From: Vanilla planifolia
Lineage: Eukaryota > Streptophyta > Magnoliopsida > Asparagales > Orchidaceae
NCBI GenBank assembly: GCA_023846275.1
Contig: CM043877.1
Location: 18,768,607 to 18,832,606 of the forward strand
Length of the DNA: 64,000 bases
Direction of reading: 5' to 3'
The notes below the pieces were generated by a model. The model searched no databases, was not told the origin of the DNA, and saw only the letters and a program-made list of their open reading frames with translations. Positions within the stretch are counted from its first letter, which is position 1. Each line of letters begins with the position of its first letter. Below, one piece after another: positions 1-19,790 of the stretch. The position numbers and the translations under genes are program-made.

Positions 1-3000
1 TGTTGTTGATATTGTCTCTAGATGTAGAATTTGCATCATTGCTAAGAACATCACATACAACTTTGGATTATATATACCCCTTTTTTTTTTGCTAGTACAA
101 CTTTGAGAAAAACTCATAGATTTTGTTCTAGGATTATTTTGCATCCCTTGATGTAATAACACAATCATGGTTGTTATAGATTAGTATTCAAGATGACCCA
201 TTTTATATTGTGCATGAAAATATCCAATGCCTCGTGAGTAGTTAACTTTTTCTTGCTTAGATTTTCAAACTTTGCACATATTAACAATGAGGTATATAAT
301 TCACATGCTAATTTAGTAAAATTTAGAGTCCTATTTACCAAGAAAGGTTATGATGATTTTTGTTAAACTATAATAGTTGCTCTTTGCAATTGCTAAAAAG
401 TTGCAAGTGCATGGTTTCAATCCCTTTTCACGTATTGAGGATGGTAGGAAATCTTTTAAATATGGTATTAGGACAATGTTCATTGCCTCTAACTTGGTTG
501 CATACAAGGAGCCTACCTTTATCTTGAGTGATTCCTTCAACCTCAATATCATAAAAGAGGGTTTTCATCATTAAATGTCTACTTCCGCACCTTGAGGGCA
601 AAACTGAGCAAACCAAGGATATCCTTGGTGATTGTAGGATATTTACTTGACATCATGACTATCAAAAAAATCCTGTTCAAAGAACTGCCTAATAACAGGG
701 AAGACTTGGATTCCTAGATTACAACTGCAAAGAAAATGATGTGGGATGGGATCGACAAAGTCCTTGGTGCCACGAAAGAGGCTTTTGTCCACACATAGCA
801 TAAGTTAAAATTTGAATTAGATAAATTTTTTCAATTTCATTTAATGCATTTTTCATGGATGAAATTTCTAAGCAATTTTAAAATTCAAATTTCATATATT
901 AAGCTTTCAAAGTGTATTTTTTCTGGAATTTTAACTGCTGCAATTAGTGGTTTTTAAAGACAGTTTCTAAAATTTCAAACTTTCATTTCTGGTTAAGTTA
1001 TTTTGCATGGATTTTAGAATGCCAAAAACTTTCTAACTATTAATCCAAATTTGATGTTTGAAGTACTTCTGAGAACTAGAAGTAATGCATTGTGAAAACA
1101 TGATGAAGATGGGATTTAAACTATTGGGACAGTAATTACATCTCACTCAAATTTGATGTCCCAGCATAAACTAATTTCAGACTTCGGCAAATTTCTGAAA
1201 TTTTTGTTTATGGAGGAGTTTTAATTAAAGTTGCAACTTCATTACTTTAATCTACTTGGAGTTAAATAACAACAAAGTTCTGCTTTAGAAAGTATAGTTG
1301 AAGGTCTTTCAAAACCTGTTGTTATCAAAATAATGTTAAATTAAAATAACCATGAAGCTTGCTGTTGAAAACACACTAAGCCTATGGACGAGCTTGGAAA
1401 ATAAAGGCTCAGGCACATATAGATTTTGGGTTATTTTTAAGGCTTAGAAAAGCTTTCATGGAAACTTTTGACAATCAAACAAAAGCCACTGATTTTGAGT
1501 TTTGAGTAATGGACTAACAATCTTAGTTTTGATTTCTCTAAATAGCAATTAGAATTGTTATACTAATATTCTAAATATGGCTAATCATAGCTTCTAGCAA
1601 ACTTCCAACAGATGCAAGAAGGAAACTAGCAATAGCTAAGAAATTCCTAGTTAAACTCTAGTAACAAAAACTTAGCCTCATACCAAGCTGCTTAGTTGTA
1701 TCTTTTAATCCAAGATGAATTCAAGCCTTAGATAAGCTCTTAGCACCTCACAAAGGAGGGTTGGTAAGATATTACACACTTCACGATGAACCAAGTTTGA
1801 CATCAATAGCAAGAAATCTTCATTAAGTTTCTTCCAAATTGAGTACAAATTTTTTATAGGCCTAGGACTAATAAGATAAGAGCAACAAAATGATGAATGT
1901 TAAGTTGGTAAACTTACAAGTTGATTGCCCTAGGCATCATCCAATCACTTGGGGCAGTTTCAACTAACCGCCACATGCAACGACCTTGATCATACAAGGT
2001 GGTGCCAACAAAATGCACTATTTGGTCAAGGTGCTGTGTGGGACAATCTGATTGGATCCTAGAGGGCAGCATCGGGGTGACCACTGTTTGCGACGATGGG
2101 CATTGGGGATGGCAGGGGACTGCTTTGTGCAGTTGAATGGCTGCAAGGTGTGATTCAAGTGAACCCAAAAACTATATAAATGGACTTAACTCGATCCAAA
2201 TACATCTGTAGTCTAGTTGTACATGTCCCAATGTGATCTGGGGTGGTACAAAATAAGCAACATACATATACAAATGCTATCAAGTAGAAAAGTTACAAAT
2301 CTATAACTGAAAAACAAAACCTCTAGCACAAATGCAGTATGTTAGTTTGGGTGCAACATATTAGAATAGCTATAGACTTACTTGAGTAGGACCACAATTC
2401 AAGACCTTTCTTAACAGAGTCAAGTTCTTGGTTTCTTGGGAAAATTTTTAGGGATTTCAGCTCAATTCCATCATTAGATCAGCAATCTTGGCCTTGAGGG
2501 TGTCATCACGATCTCGAAATCATCTATATAAGTAGGATAGCAAGGCATCCCTTTACCTTCAACCAAAGCTAACCTCGTATGCCTTTTAAACAAATTTAAC
2601 ATCATGACATGTTTGAAATGACTTCAGAAATGTGTGCTTATTCTTAGCCATCTTGGAAGCTTATTTGGCCTTCTTAAAGATGTTAATGTACCCAGTCCCC
2701 TCATGGATCCATTCCCCTAGAGGAGCTCTCAAGTTCCATCCAAGGATCTTTGGAGATCCATTCATTTCTTCTTGAGGATCGTTTGAGATTTACTGATTCT
2801 CCTCAAGGAGCTTTGGGACCTGTCCACTCCATTATAGGACCTCTTGAGAACCAAACTGTAGTACACATTTTTGCTTGACCAATTTTGTAGTTACTTGCGA
2901 TCATCCAATTTGCTTGTGGATTAGCTGTATACAATCAGCACAAGTCTGTAAATTTGTGATTGTTTGCTTTCGCCAATGGATGAAAACACACAATATGATT

Positions 3001-3389
3001 GGAAAGATGCTTACATTTGTCCAAGTTATGTGTTTTTTCTATATTTTATTTATATCTATACTTATTTATTAGTGAAAACTTTTGTGCTAGAAATTTTAAA
3101 TTTATTTTATTTATAATATAGTTCGAAATTCTAAAACTGCATTTCTCTAGTATATCTTTTGCAGCTTAGCTCTAGTTAATGTTCATTTCTGCACTTTTGC
3201 AGAAAACTGCTGAAGCTACAGTCTTTTTCAATGATATTGATCCGTGAGAAATTGGATTCTCGTTTACCTTTGCTGTGTTTAATGGATAATATGTTTGTTA
3301 TATGTGTGGAATTGTTAGCATTGCTTTTATGTTTACTAAAGGATTGCTGGCCATGGTTTTTTTGATAAAAATACTTTTCTTTCTTCCAG
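1..3389. other. Probable intron 1 / 5' region of the CK2 alpha gene; no clear gene
   Basis: No exon is recognisable here. The first visible CK2 alpha exon begins at 3390 in mid-codon, so this stretch is most simply the right part of a large first intron. It is AT-rich. A moderately open stretch at 377-574 could be a decayed coding fragment, but I do not recognise its family. A patch at 2690-2850 repeats short words such as gga-tc and ctc-aag motifs. The expected first CK2 exon (about 29 codons, ending in a Trp-Gly pair split by the intron) was looked for and not seen. Confidence 0.5.
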
Positions 3390-9588
<6,199 letters not shown>

Positions 9589-10481
9589 TGGAGTTAACGA
9601 GGCTTGTTCCAGTTCCACCTTCGCGGGCGCTGTTGCTGCTGTAATCGATTTGGAGTGCTTATTGTATTTTATGTATTTGAGCTGCTTGCATTGCAGTGGT
9701 CTGAGAAACAATAATATTCTGAAGCAGTTTCATGTCAACCGAAGCCTTAACATTTGTACTCTGTTTCCTCCTCGCCGAGCACAAATCATGTCTCCTTTCG
9801 TTATTGCCGGAGCATAAGAATACATGAATTTTCTATATCTTTGATTGCTGCATTCTGCCAAATCTATTTGACCTGTAATTAATTACATGGCTTTAGTAGA
9901 AATCCTGTCTTTTAGGTTGATTATTATTCGTATTATAAAAAACCACCAGGTTACTTTTATTTTATTTCTTTATTTCATTATTTTAAACTTTGTATTAGAT
10001 TAGATAATTCATGTAAATGTAGTAGAATTCGTTAGTCTTGCCATGCTTCAGTTTTACTGCACACGACTTTGATTTGTGAGCGGGAAAACAGAGATGTAAA
10101 TTTCATGAATTTCTATTTTTAGCTTATATAAAAACAATATGAAAATAAAATCAGGAATTTTACTAATAATGTAAAGATTTTTTTTAACAGCTTAGCTCAA
10201 AAGCAATCCGGAAACGGTAACCATTGGAATGTAAAACTTATTAAAAAAAATAGCATTAATAGAAATAAAATTGTTTCTTTAATTTTTTTTTATTTTTTTG
10301 CAATTTTTGTGGTTCCTAAAATGCCCTGATTGCCAATCCTCATTGACTGCACCGTTTTCGTCTACGGGCCGGCAAAGGCGACCACGTTTATTGCTTCTCC
10401 ATCGACTGTTACATCCTCCTGACTTTGTCTGCCGCTGCCGCGGATACCGCCGGGGCTGTGAGCCCTTGGACTCGCTCACGC
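9589..10481. other. CK2 alpha 3' UTR and RING-H2 gene promoter/5' UTR
   Basis: Two genes in the same orientation are separated by about 0.9 kb. The left part should be the CK2 3' UTR, with AATAAT-like elements near 9708. The middle, 9930-10310, is AT-rich. From about 10320 the composition rises to GC-rich, as expected for the 5' UTR of the RING gene whose ATG is at 10482. Confidence 0.5.
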
Positions 10482-10791
10482 ATGACAAGCGCTTCTGAGC
10501 TATTCTACAACCGAAGGTCTCGCGCGGGCCGCGGCACCGAGCCTGTCCTAGGCCTCCATGATCTCGCTTCCGATCGCGGTCGGCCTCACCTTCGCCACGC
10601 TCTCCTTCTCCGCCGCCGCATCAACAGACTCGCTCGAGGCAGGGATTACGAACCCTCGCATCAGCATGGGGACTTAATAATACAGACGGTATGGACAGCC
10701 TAACGACCCCTCCATTTTGTCGTTGAACTTTTGCTGATAGTTTTCGATCCATTTTGTACGGTTTGAATTTCTATGGCTTTTGATAACTTCC

Positions 10792-10838
<47 letters not shown>

Positions 10839-13800
10839 ATCGTCGCTACCTTTCCTACAGAATTTGTAAATTACAACCGACTGGACAAAAGCTTATGTGC
10901 TGCGACATTAATGTCTAATGCGACTCAAAACAGAAGAACGTATCCAGCTTCTTTAATTGAGAGGTTTCCTAGCATAGATCTCTTAATTCACGAATTGAAT
11001 CGTAGAAAACAATTACTAAATCATCGCGATGCATTAATGAATATTAAGCAGAAGCTCAACTATAACTTTATTCTTTCTTTGTATGATATGTTTTGTGCAA
11101 GTTGCGCGTAATAATTTGCCTAATGATTGGAGGACACTGGCCGTTCATGGGCTGAGAGAACCTCGATAATGATGCTTGATAGTGCTTGATGGTTGTTTTA
11201 ACTTGTTAACGGTCCAGCAAAGAGCTATGGCTGGGTTTTTACAGCATGAAACCTCTCTGATATTTGTCAATGGTGGTGGTGTAAATAGAAGTAAAGCAGG
11301 AAGAAAATAAACAACACGTAGTAATCTTAGATGTCTTGTCAGGACCCAGGATCCAGTTAATTAATGCAGGCGGCTTTCCTTGACAATTTTGGTATACGAC
11401 CAGAAGAAGGAAGTTGTTAGCAACATAGGATGAAGCTCAAGAATGACATTGAATCAAGGTTGATGATGACTTGGTTTTTTGTAGTTGATATTGCCTCATA
11501 TAATAATGCATGGTTTTTTAGGAACCTATGTGTCATGTGGACTACAGAGGTTTATTGTGTTGGACCATGGTAAAACAAATCAGATATTTGCCAAACGTAA
11601 GGTTAAGAAAAATGATATTGGCAGAAACTGGAAAAGCATTTGTAATTAAGACTTGGCTATTTATCTTTTTCTTATCAACAATTCTAAGGATAGCATAGTA
11701 TCAATGCTTTGTGTCTTTGCCTTTGTAGTGGTGCTAAAATATAGCAACCCATCCTTATTCATCTAGATCTTGATTTATAAGGCTTGTTTTAATAAGTCTT
11801 TCATCAAGGAAATTTTTAGTAGTCTCAATGATTTTTGCATATAGTATGCATCAAAAGTGTGCATGCAATACCTTTTAGAGCTTTAAGATTGTTCCCATTG
11901 TACTTGCATAGAATAACAACTTTTGAATTGTTATTGGTGAGTATTGTTTCTAACAACATAACACATAACAAAAATAAAAACACAAAATTAAAATAATCCA
12001 TAGTAAAGGAGTTTTAATCATTAGTATTATTTTTTTATTAATTTTAAGAAGATTCATTCAACTTTTGTCATCATTGGTTATTGTTGATTGTATTTGTCTT
12101 AAAAAATTAAGCAAATAATTTTCTCATGTTTGTTGTAATTTTAAAGTAGTTTTTTTTCTTTTTATTTTAAAAAATAATCAAGTGGATTTGCAAATATCAT
12201 AAAGTTGTAAATTGTTTCTTGCGTGGTGTTAAAAAAATGAAGAAAAATGTTAGAAATGCTCATTTGTTATTTCTATCATAGTGAAACCCTAAAAACCTTA
12301 TTAAATTTGAGTTTGAGGCTTGTTAAATTTGTGGAGGGGGAGGGGCACATGTTGATGATGGTGACAGCAACTCTTGTAAAGAGGGTGGAGATGGATTTGA
12401 GGCTTGAAGGTTAATGTTCATGATGACAAGGAATGGTGGTAGTTGGTATTGTAGTGATGTGCTTAAATAAGAAACCAAGTTTTTATTATCTATATTAGTG
12501 GTTGTGTGAGACTTTAATTTTCCCTTTTGTTGATACTACCAGCTTTCTCTCTTTGAATTCTTTCCATGGAAAGCAATACATTGTTGAAAGGCTTACTCAC
12601 CATGTCATCCTTTATGGAAGAGTAGAGGAGCTCATGAAACCATTGTTGTTATAGAAGATAATAGGGAGGGAGTGTGGAAGGGAGCAATGGATGGGGAAGG
12701 GATGCAAGGAGTAAGGGTAGTTAAGAATAGTAAGTTATTAAGAAACTCCATGAATATAACTAATTCAAACATGGACTTATCATTTATTTTAACAATTTCT
12801 ATTTTAGAACTTATTTAAGAATAAATGAAAAATAACTCTAAAGTGAATGTCAATTAGGGCATGGATGGAGAGGAGAATGTCAAGGCTTAAGGGTAATTTA
12901 AGAATATTAAGAAGATTTTAAGATACTTTATGGATGTAAATTATTCAAATATGATAACAAGTTCTGTTTTAGAACCTGTTTAAGAACAGATGAGAAATAA
13001 GAGAGTCTTAGGAGGAGGCCCTCAATTGTTACTTATTCTATATCATTGTTTTAGTGAATAATCAAGGACATCAACTCATAGTTGATGGTGAAGATATATG
13101 AGGATAAGGGCATCCTTACTTGAATCCGCATAAGAATTCAATTTTATTGTATCCCTTCCTATTGATTAGAACAATATATCTTGGCTCTACAATGTAAGTC
13201 ATCACATTTATAGTTTGTCTTTGGAAATCCTAGATGTCAAAGCATGGTTTCGAGAAAAAACTAGTGTATTTTATCATAAGCTTGTTTTATATCAACTTTC
13301 AATACAGTCAATCTCATCATAAATGTGTAAGTGTGCAACTTTCTTGTGAGTTGTTTGTTAGCAATACTCCTCCCAAGCATAAAGGTACTATGTTCCAATA
13401 CAATCAAGAGGTTAAGGAATCCTTTCATCTTTTTTACCATGATCTTATAGGTAATCATGCATAAACTGATATTTAAGTAAGTGCAAAAGTGATATAGTTA
13501 GTTAATATTCTAAAATAAATTTACTTTTTAAACATATTGGGTTGGCATAAAATTAATTGTTTGACAAATGTTTGTCTAAACTGACCCAAAATTTCTAGCT
13601 TCAGAATGATCTGTCTGTGGAAAGGATTATATATAGACCATGCCTGTGTAGAACTGGAGTTAAGAAATCGTCATGGAACATACCCTTATATATGTATTAA
13701 CCCGTAGGTCTTTCTTACCATTTACCTAGCACTATTTTTGCAGTTAAGTAAAGCTTAGTCGTGTTTGTTATATATGACAAGTTTCAACTTCTTGTCTCTA

Positions 13801-15894
13801 TTCGAACCATTATTCTGAGTTATGTTCTGCTGAGAAGCGGATCTAGTGTATTTTCTTTTATTTGAGCATTCAAGAAGCTGTTCATCCACCTTCTGTCATT
13901 GAAGTCTCAAATTGACAGGATTTGAAATAGAGTAAAAGACTGTTTTTATAATCAACTTGTTCCTTGTCTAGTACGTAGGAAAGCATTAAAAGGTTAACAA
14001 AGCTTGTGTTACCGATGGCACAATTTTGCATTTTGATCAATTGCATGCTGAACCGTTTACATTAGCTTCCACAAGCTTTTATTTTTGGGAGAGAAATGTC
14101 AACCTTGATGAGTACTGCTTTTGGCCTAGTCCACTTATTAGAAACAATCAGTCCTTTTTCAGTCGATCATGAAAACCGGATGTTTATTGGTACGACATTC
14201 GAGAACTAACTTATAGGTAAGGGTGTTTAATGATTTGAGTCTTTTCTTTAATCCCATCAGTCCATTTTATTGTAACCCATGTTAAATAAGTTTAAATAGA
14301 TAAGATTAGATGCCTATATCTTTATAAAATCATTGATATCATTTAATTTTATTTAAGTTTATTTAAATTTTTATTAATTTTGAAAATATTAAAACATAGG
14401 AAAAAAAGACAAATGATTATGAGGTGAGTGGTAGTGTTTAGAAATTAATATCTTTATTTGAGATTAGATGTGATAATGAAATTGATAGTTTTGAGTGTCT
14501 CGTTTTAACACTCTTACGTATGGTGCCTCAAGAAAGAATTGTGTGATGTCTACTATGACGGTCAACTATGCACAGGGAGGTGAACAAGCTCTTCCAAATG
14601 ACTCCAGTTTTGGTGATTCAGCGACCAGGAGTATCGCCATTAATGCTTCAATTGCCAGCGACAGGATCAATAGGCTTTTGACAAGAAACAATGGACAACT
14701 GCCCAACTCTGTCTTAGAGGCACGAGCAAGGCTTCTTGAGCGACTACGAGGCATCAGCGTTACACAAAACAGGTTGAGCAGCATGACATATCAAGGTTTT
14801 CCTTTAGCAACTGTTAGTATCATTAACGGCTGTGTATTCCTTTGTTCATAGACAAGTTGGAGAAGCTTCTTCTTCCAGTCTCATCTCGGACGATGGTGAG
14901 ATTGAGGCAGGATGGAATTTGCTTGAATCGGGCAGACACTCGTTCAGCTCTTTGCATGAGACAGGATCATCAGTGGATGGGAGGTCAGGGAACACATCCA
15001 TGATTAGAACAAGGTTAGCCTCTCATACAAATTTCTTTCTTTTGGAATATTGTATCCTTCAAGAATAGACGCAAAAATCACAGTGGAAATACAAGAACGA
15101 AAGTAGAAGACAATAAAATTAAAAGACAAATTGGAATATAATAGTTAAATATGCCTACAAAATGATGAACAAAGAAGAGGAAACAAAAGGAGAGCAAAAT
15201 CTTAATCTTCAAATTCTATCCATTTATTCATGAATGTAAGATCCTACATTTAAACCTTGACTCTTATTTATAAACCCCATGACATATCACACACCCATAG
15301 ATCCAACAAAATAAATCAAATTCACATATACAAGCATACCTCACTTCAAATTCACTAAAATACACAAACAGCTCAAACTAAAATATTAAAATAAATGCAT
15401 AAATCAATCAACTAAAATAAACTAAAAGTATATTTTCTATGTTAATACGAAGTTAATTAGTTTCCTTCAATGAAACAAAAATTTGTGTATTTCTTCTTCT
15501 CAGAAGGTCTTCGGATCATTCCAACATTTCTTGGGATGGACTTGCGAACTTGGACGACTTTGTAAATAGCATACGCGAGCAACTGTTACAATATGGTTCT
15601 AACAATCGCCCAGGAATCTCTCCAGACTACCGCAGATCTCCTGGCCTCAACTGGGAGACCATCCAGAATCTGCCCCACGAAGTTTTCAAAGATGATGAAC
15701 ATGGTGATGTTAAGCTGCAATGCGACTGTTGTATTTGTTTGGAGAACTTTTGGGACGGAGATGGGCTTCTTCGGCTGCAATGTGGCCATCGATTCCACTC
15801 AGCTTGCCTACAGCCATGGCTGAGGACCTGCGGCGATTGCCCCTACTGCCGAAACAAAATACAGCCTGTGCCTGTTCATGCGCATGAATGTTAA
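10482..15894 (+). CDS. RING-H2 finger protein, probable E3 ubiquitin ligase (four exons)
   Basis: Exons 10482-10688, 14576-14772, 14852-15013 and 15504-15894 (TAA) join in phase to 318 residues. The start was chosen because MTSASELFYNRRSR resembles the N-terminus of a plant RING-H2 group and exon 1 joins exon 2 in phase 0. The C-terminus holds a C3H2C3 RING: CCIC, about 14 residues on C-G-H-RF-H-SA-C, then CPYC; it should bind two zinc ions and recruit an E2. Between them is a poorly conserved Ser-rich segment and a helix-like block (ARARLLERLRG) typical of this group. No membrane segment or signal peptide is evident, so cytosolic or nuclear action is inferred. Intron 1 is 3.9 kb and transposon-bearing. 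The RING is certain; exon 1 is the least certain exon. The substrate is unknown. Confidence 0.85.
10796..10832 (+). repeat. Poly(A) run of 37
   Basis: Uninterrupted A homopolymer just inside the RING gene intron. It could be the tail of a retroposed sequence in plus orientation or simple expansion; no flanking target duplication was found. Confidence 0.9.
12990..13465 (-). pseudogene. Decayed non-LTR (LINE) reverse transcriptase fragment
   Basis: Reading the minus strand from about 13460 downward gives an RT-like series with lesions: a segment resembling the 'EHS-FMLGRSI' finger motif, then VLKVDIKQAYDKIH (RT motif with the first catalytic-site region), then after a break 'CGF--GCPLS'-like residues corresponding to the R-Q-G-D-P-L-S motif. 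The order and spacing match plant LINE RT. Several stops and frame changes make it non-functional. It sits antisense to the RING gene in its first intron and is clearly older than the LINE at 44886. Confidence 0.65.
15014..15503. other. Third intron of the RING-H2 gene with repeat-like sequence
   Basis: 490 bp intron, much longer than intron 2 (79 bp). Its interior from about 15060 to 15430 is A-rich and resembles LTR-type repeat sequence (poly-A-rich words, 'tttataaacccc'), but no ends are definable. Confidence 0.35.
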
Positions 15895-16950
15895 CTTAAG
15901 CTTGTTAAACCTGGTTGCTTTAATGTTTACCTACTACTGTACTATTTTAATGGTGGAAAAATGTAGTGAAACTGTCTTGAAACCATGATTTTTAGAGAAC
16001 TGTTTGAATAATTTATTCAATGTGCTTTATAGTTTTTGCATTTTTTATTTATAGGAATTAAAATAATCTCTTGTTGTAAACATTTTTTATGTAAAAAAAT
16101 GTGCATTACTTATTCATCAAACGGGCAATGACTTTTTATTGAAGATTTTCGTGTTAAATTAATGTATTTATTTCTTTATATTTTCTTTAATTCTTATGAC
16201 GCTCGTATTGGTTGCTGTCAACAATTCATTTAGCTTAGCAGATTTTTCTTTTCGTTGGTAACGAAATTAGCTGAATGACCGGCTCGGGTTTGACGGCGGC
16301 CGAGGAAGACCGCGATGTCCACGGTCCAACAAGAATGTTGTTGTAGATTCTTGCCTCATTTAAGTGTAGGTGTCGAGCTCATTGTTGGGCCAAAACAAAA
16401 AAGTCAACTATTTCGAAACTTACCGTGACATCTTGTTTATAAATTTGATTTTTTTTTAAAAAAACACTTTTATTCAAATATAATGAGATATTTATCTAAT
16501 AACGTTTCAAAATATATATTTTAAATTTAAAAATAAAAAATAATATTTTCTATTTAAAAATACAAATTTTAATTATATTTTAAATACTAAACTTTTAATT
16601 ATATTTAAAAATACAAATTTTCATATTTTTTTTATTAATCACTTCAACATGTAATAGCAATTCTATCAAATGCATAAAAGTTTACAGAGTGATATCCCAA
16701 TTTTATTGAACATAAAAGAAGTCATTAGAAATCTCTTTTTATGATAAAACTTATTTGGATTAAAAAGTCATAGGTCACATAAGTTTTTTGTGCAACAATA
16801 ATATATCTCTTTCTTTATTCTTTTATCACAACAAAAAAATATAAGTAAATCATTTTTATCATATAAGAAAATCTCTTCAAAGTAGTGTTTCTTGAAAAAC
16901 ATAGTCTTATAATAGAAATAAAGTCATTTATACAAATTAGCATCTTATGC
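15895..16950. other. RING-H2 3' flank; one GC-rich patch
   Basis: 3' UTR followed by AT-rich DNA. A short GC-richer patch at about 16255-16395 stands out but has no long reading frame and no recognisable family. From 16490 to 16640 a short 'aaaaatacaaatttt' word is repeated. Confidence 0.4.
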
Positions 16951-17570
16951 CAGCTTGTTGACATAACAATATTTTCATAAAATAAGTTCTACAAATTTTT
17001 GTACATGAGATATATATATATATATTTGACAATATAAAAGATAAAGTATGGTATTAAATCAATATCATCCAACAATGCTTTCTTGAGTTCCTATAAATAT
17101 AACTTGAAATTATAAGCTAACATAATCATCATAGGCTTGAGATTTTGTCACATGCTAAGCTATAACATATCCATATGATAAAACGTAAAACATATATTGA
17201 GAATGCATACTAAATTTGTTAAGCATGTTATGTCATAATTAATTTGTAGACTTCATTTTTTTATTTTAAAAATTACCTTTCATTCATCATAGGCCTTTTC
17301 TATTTTTTTTTTTTGAAGAAAATCATATCCTTATTTAATTGAGGTGCCATTATCAATAATAAGCATAGTAGATCATTATTTAATTAAGGTAACATTGATT
17401 AGACTAGTTCTCGCAACTCCAAACGTATCGTTATGAGTTTTACCCGATTTCAAATTTTTATTTTTCATAAATATATTTCCTGTACATATTAAAACTTTTA
17501 TGCAATAAATAATTTGATAATGTAATAAATAATTTGAACAATCATATGATGCCTTTGAAGGGAGTTTATT
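16951..17570. repeat. Left copy of a diverged long direct repeat
   Basis: Shares ordered blocks with 19791-20570: 'ttgttgacata', 'ttgagttcc' versus 'ttgggttcc', 'cataaaacgtaaaacatatatt' type words, 'attatcaat-a-taag-atagta-atc', and 'aatcatatgatgcc' versus 'aatcatatgatacc'. Offsets between blocks are 2.84-3.0 kb and all in the same order. This could be the 5' LTR of an old LTR element or an old duplication. Confidence 0.6.
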
Positions 17571-19790
17571 GTTAAATTCAGAGTCTCGAAATATTACAAA
17601 TCAAATAAAAAATTTTCATAAAATTCATATTTGAATCAATCTTATAATGAAATGTCAATGTTAAATATTTTTGAAGAATTAATAAAATTATCAAATGATG
17701 TAAAAAAAAAAGTATATAGAATAATACATTTATTTAGAGCCTAATGATACTGTTTTGCTAAAAGAAAAATTGAAATGCATAAAAAGCACTTCATCTATTT
17801 AAATCATCAATTATTATTATTCATCTAAAGAACACAATTCAATTTCAAGCCAAACTAAGTTTATCCAAGCCATTAACTTCATCTTCAAATCTAACCCATT
17901 CACGGCAATAAGCATATAAAGGTTAGATTATTTCACATATTGCTAAGTTAATCTTTCTCTTAGTCTTTAGAAATCATAAGTTGTTAAAATCATCACGTAC
18001 AATCATAATCATACATGGTAAAGATCATTATCCTCTAACTTTAATTTTACATGGCTAAAATCATCAACTAGTAATTTCAAAATACACGTAGCTGAGGTTA
18101 TCATTCTACAAATCCCAATTTACACATGGGTATTATGATTATGCTCTTTATTAAACCTAATCTAATCTTATCACTCAGCTAATCCTAACCACTCCTACTA
18201 ACCTATGTGAGACCTAACCAAGCCTTCTTTTAAGGCTTAAATTGAGAACTCTAAGCACCTTAGAAGTCTTCTAGGTCCTCAAGTCTTAACCATGTCTTAA
18301 ATGGCCTTAACCAAACCATGCAACCATTCCAATAAGGCTTACCATAGGCAGTGTATTACTTTACTGCAAAGAATCATCATTAGTGTTTTTGCTACAAATG
18401 CAAATTCCAACTTAAATGTTCATGATCTAATTTTGTGTTCTAATTACACAAGAATAAATTTAATATTTTCTTTAGTATTCTCAATTTTATATTGATAATT
18501 TCATTATGTCATAATAATAATCTTGGTAATATAAAGCCATCATTAATTAAACTAACTTATCACATGAAAATTATGATAATATTGTTTAAAAAATCATGAA
18601 TTCATCATATACATGAATTAAATATGAACCATCCAATAGACATAAGTTCTTAGCAATAAAAACATGGAATAAATTATATTATTATAACATAGTCTAGGTT
18701 TGAAGGTTTTCCTTTTTTTTCAAACATGACATAAAATTATATAACTCATGGATTTCTTTTAAAGATGAATTGATCTACAATATCATAAGTTATATCAAAA
18801 CATTAACTAGTAATTTGCATGATGATATTCACATCAAGGCATCATGAGTCTCGATCATGAATCAGATACTTAACATTAACAAGTTAGTTTCATAATTTCA
18901 TGCAATAATTATATACCATTTGGATCTAGTCATAAACAAGCATTTAATCACAAAATATCATCATAATGATTTAGGTATCATCATTATAAGCTTAACTTAA
19001 GACATTAGATTTAAGTTTTAAGAGACAAAAGTAATCTTATGATATGGCTAAACATGCATATTTAGCAAAATACTTCTTTGTTAACCTAACACAATTTTAA
19101 ATTTAAGTGTAAGATCATGAGTCATCCTATCTTTAAGTTATGTAATAGATTACTCCAAGGTACATGCGTCTTCTTGCTTCAAGCTTAAAGTCTTCATCCT
19201 CCTTTCCTTGCACAACTCTTGCTTCTCTTCCTTAGTTCCTCTCTAGTAGTCCTACTTGATAATAGCTCATGGCTAAGGTTTCTAAACAATAACTGAATCA
19301 CTAAGGATGCCCTTACATAGCCAACCAACCTACTCTTTATTTTTAGGTGCATCTAGGTTAAGTCAATTAGGATAAGGGATTAATTCAAATTTTAAACTTT
19401 CTTCTTCTTAGCCGCCACCTTGATTCCTAGTTTTTATGGATCTCACAATTTACAATGCCACCTCACAATTTTGGATAAGATTCAAGATATGCATAGTCTT
19501 ATTTACTAAGATACAATTTAATCTTAACCTTAAGGCATCAAAGGAGATCACATCAAAGCAACCTTAACTCATGGCCAAGCAAGATTAAATCTAGCCTTAT
19601 CTCTTAACTTAAAATTTAAGCTTTGCTTTGGCATTCAAATTTTAATTATATTTAAATTTTAAATGGCCAACTAAATATTCAAATTATAAACAGTCACTAA
19701 AAGAAAAGGGCATACCTTGGGTTGATCTAAAGCTTGCTATGATCTTAGTTGAGGTAGCTAGATTGAGGAGTTCAACATAAATATTACATC
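17571..19790. other. Interior between the two direct repeat copies; no coding sequence seen
   Basis: 2.2 kb of AT-rich DNA lacking recognisable gag or pol words. If the flanking repeats are LTRs, this would be a non-coding (LARD-like) interior or one decayed beyond recognition. Confidence 0.4.

Larger units (their letters stand above)
10689..14575. other. 3.9 kb first intron of the RING-H2 gene
   Basis: Runs from GT at 10689 to AG at 14575. It contains a run of 37 A at 10796-10832, an open stretch after it (to 11111) that I do not recognise, AT-rich sequence, and decayed LINE reverse transcriptase on the minus strand at about 12990-13465. Confidence 0.7.

Noticed and set aside
10773-11111. 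112-codon frame beginning in the poly(A)
   Set aside because: The start is made of Lys codons from the A-run; the remainder is unrecognised and lies in an intron.
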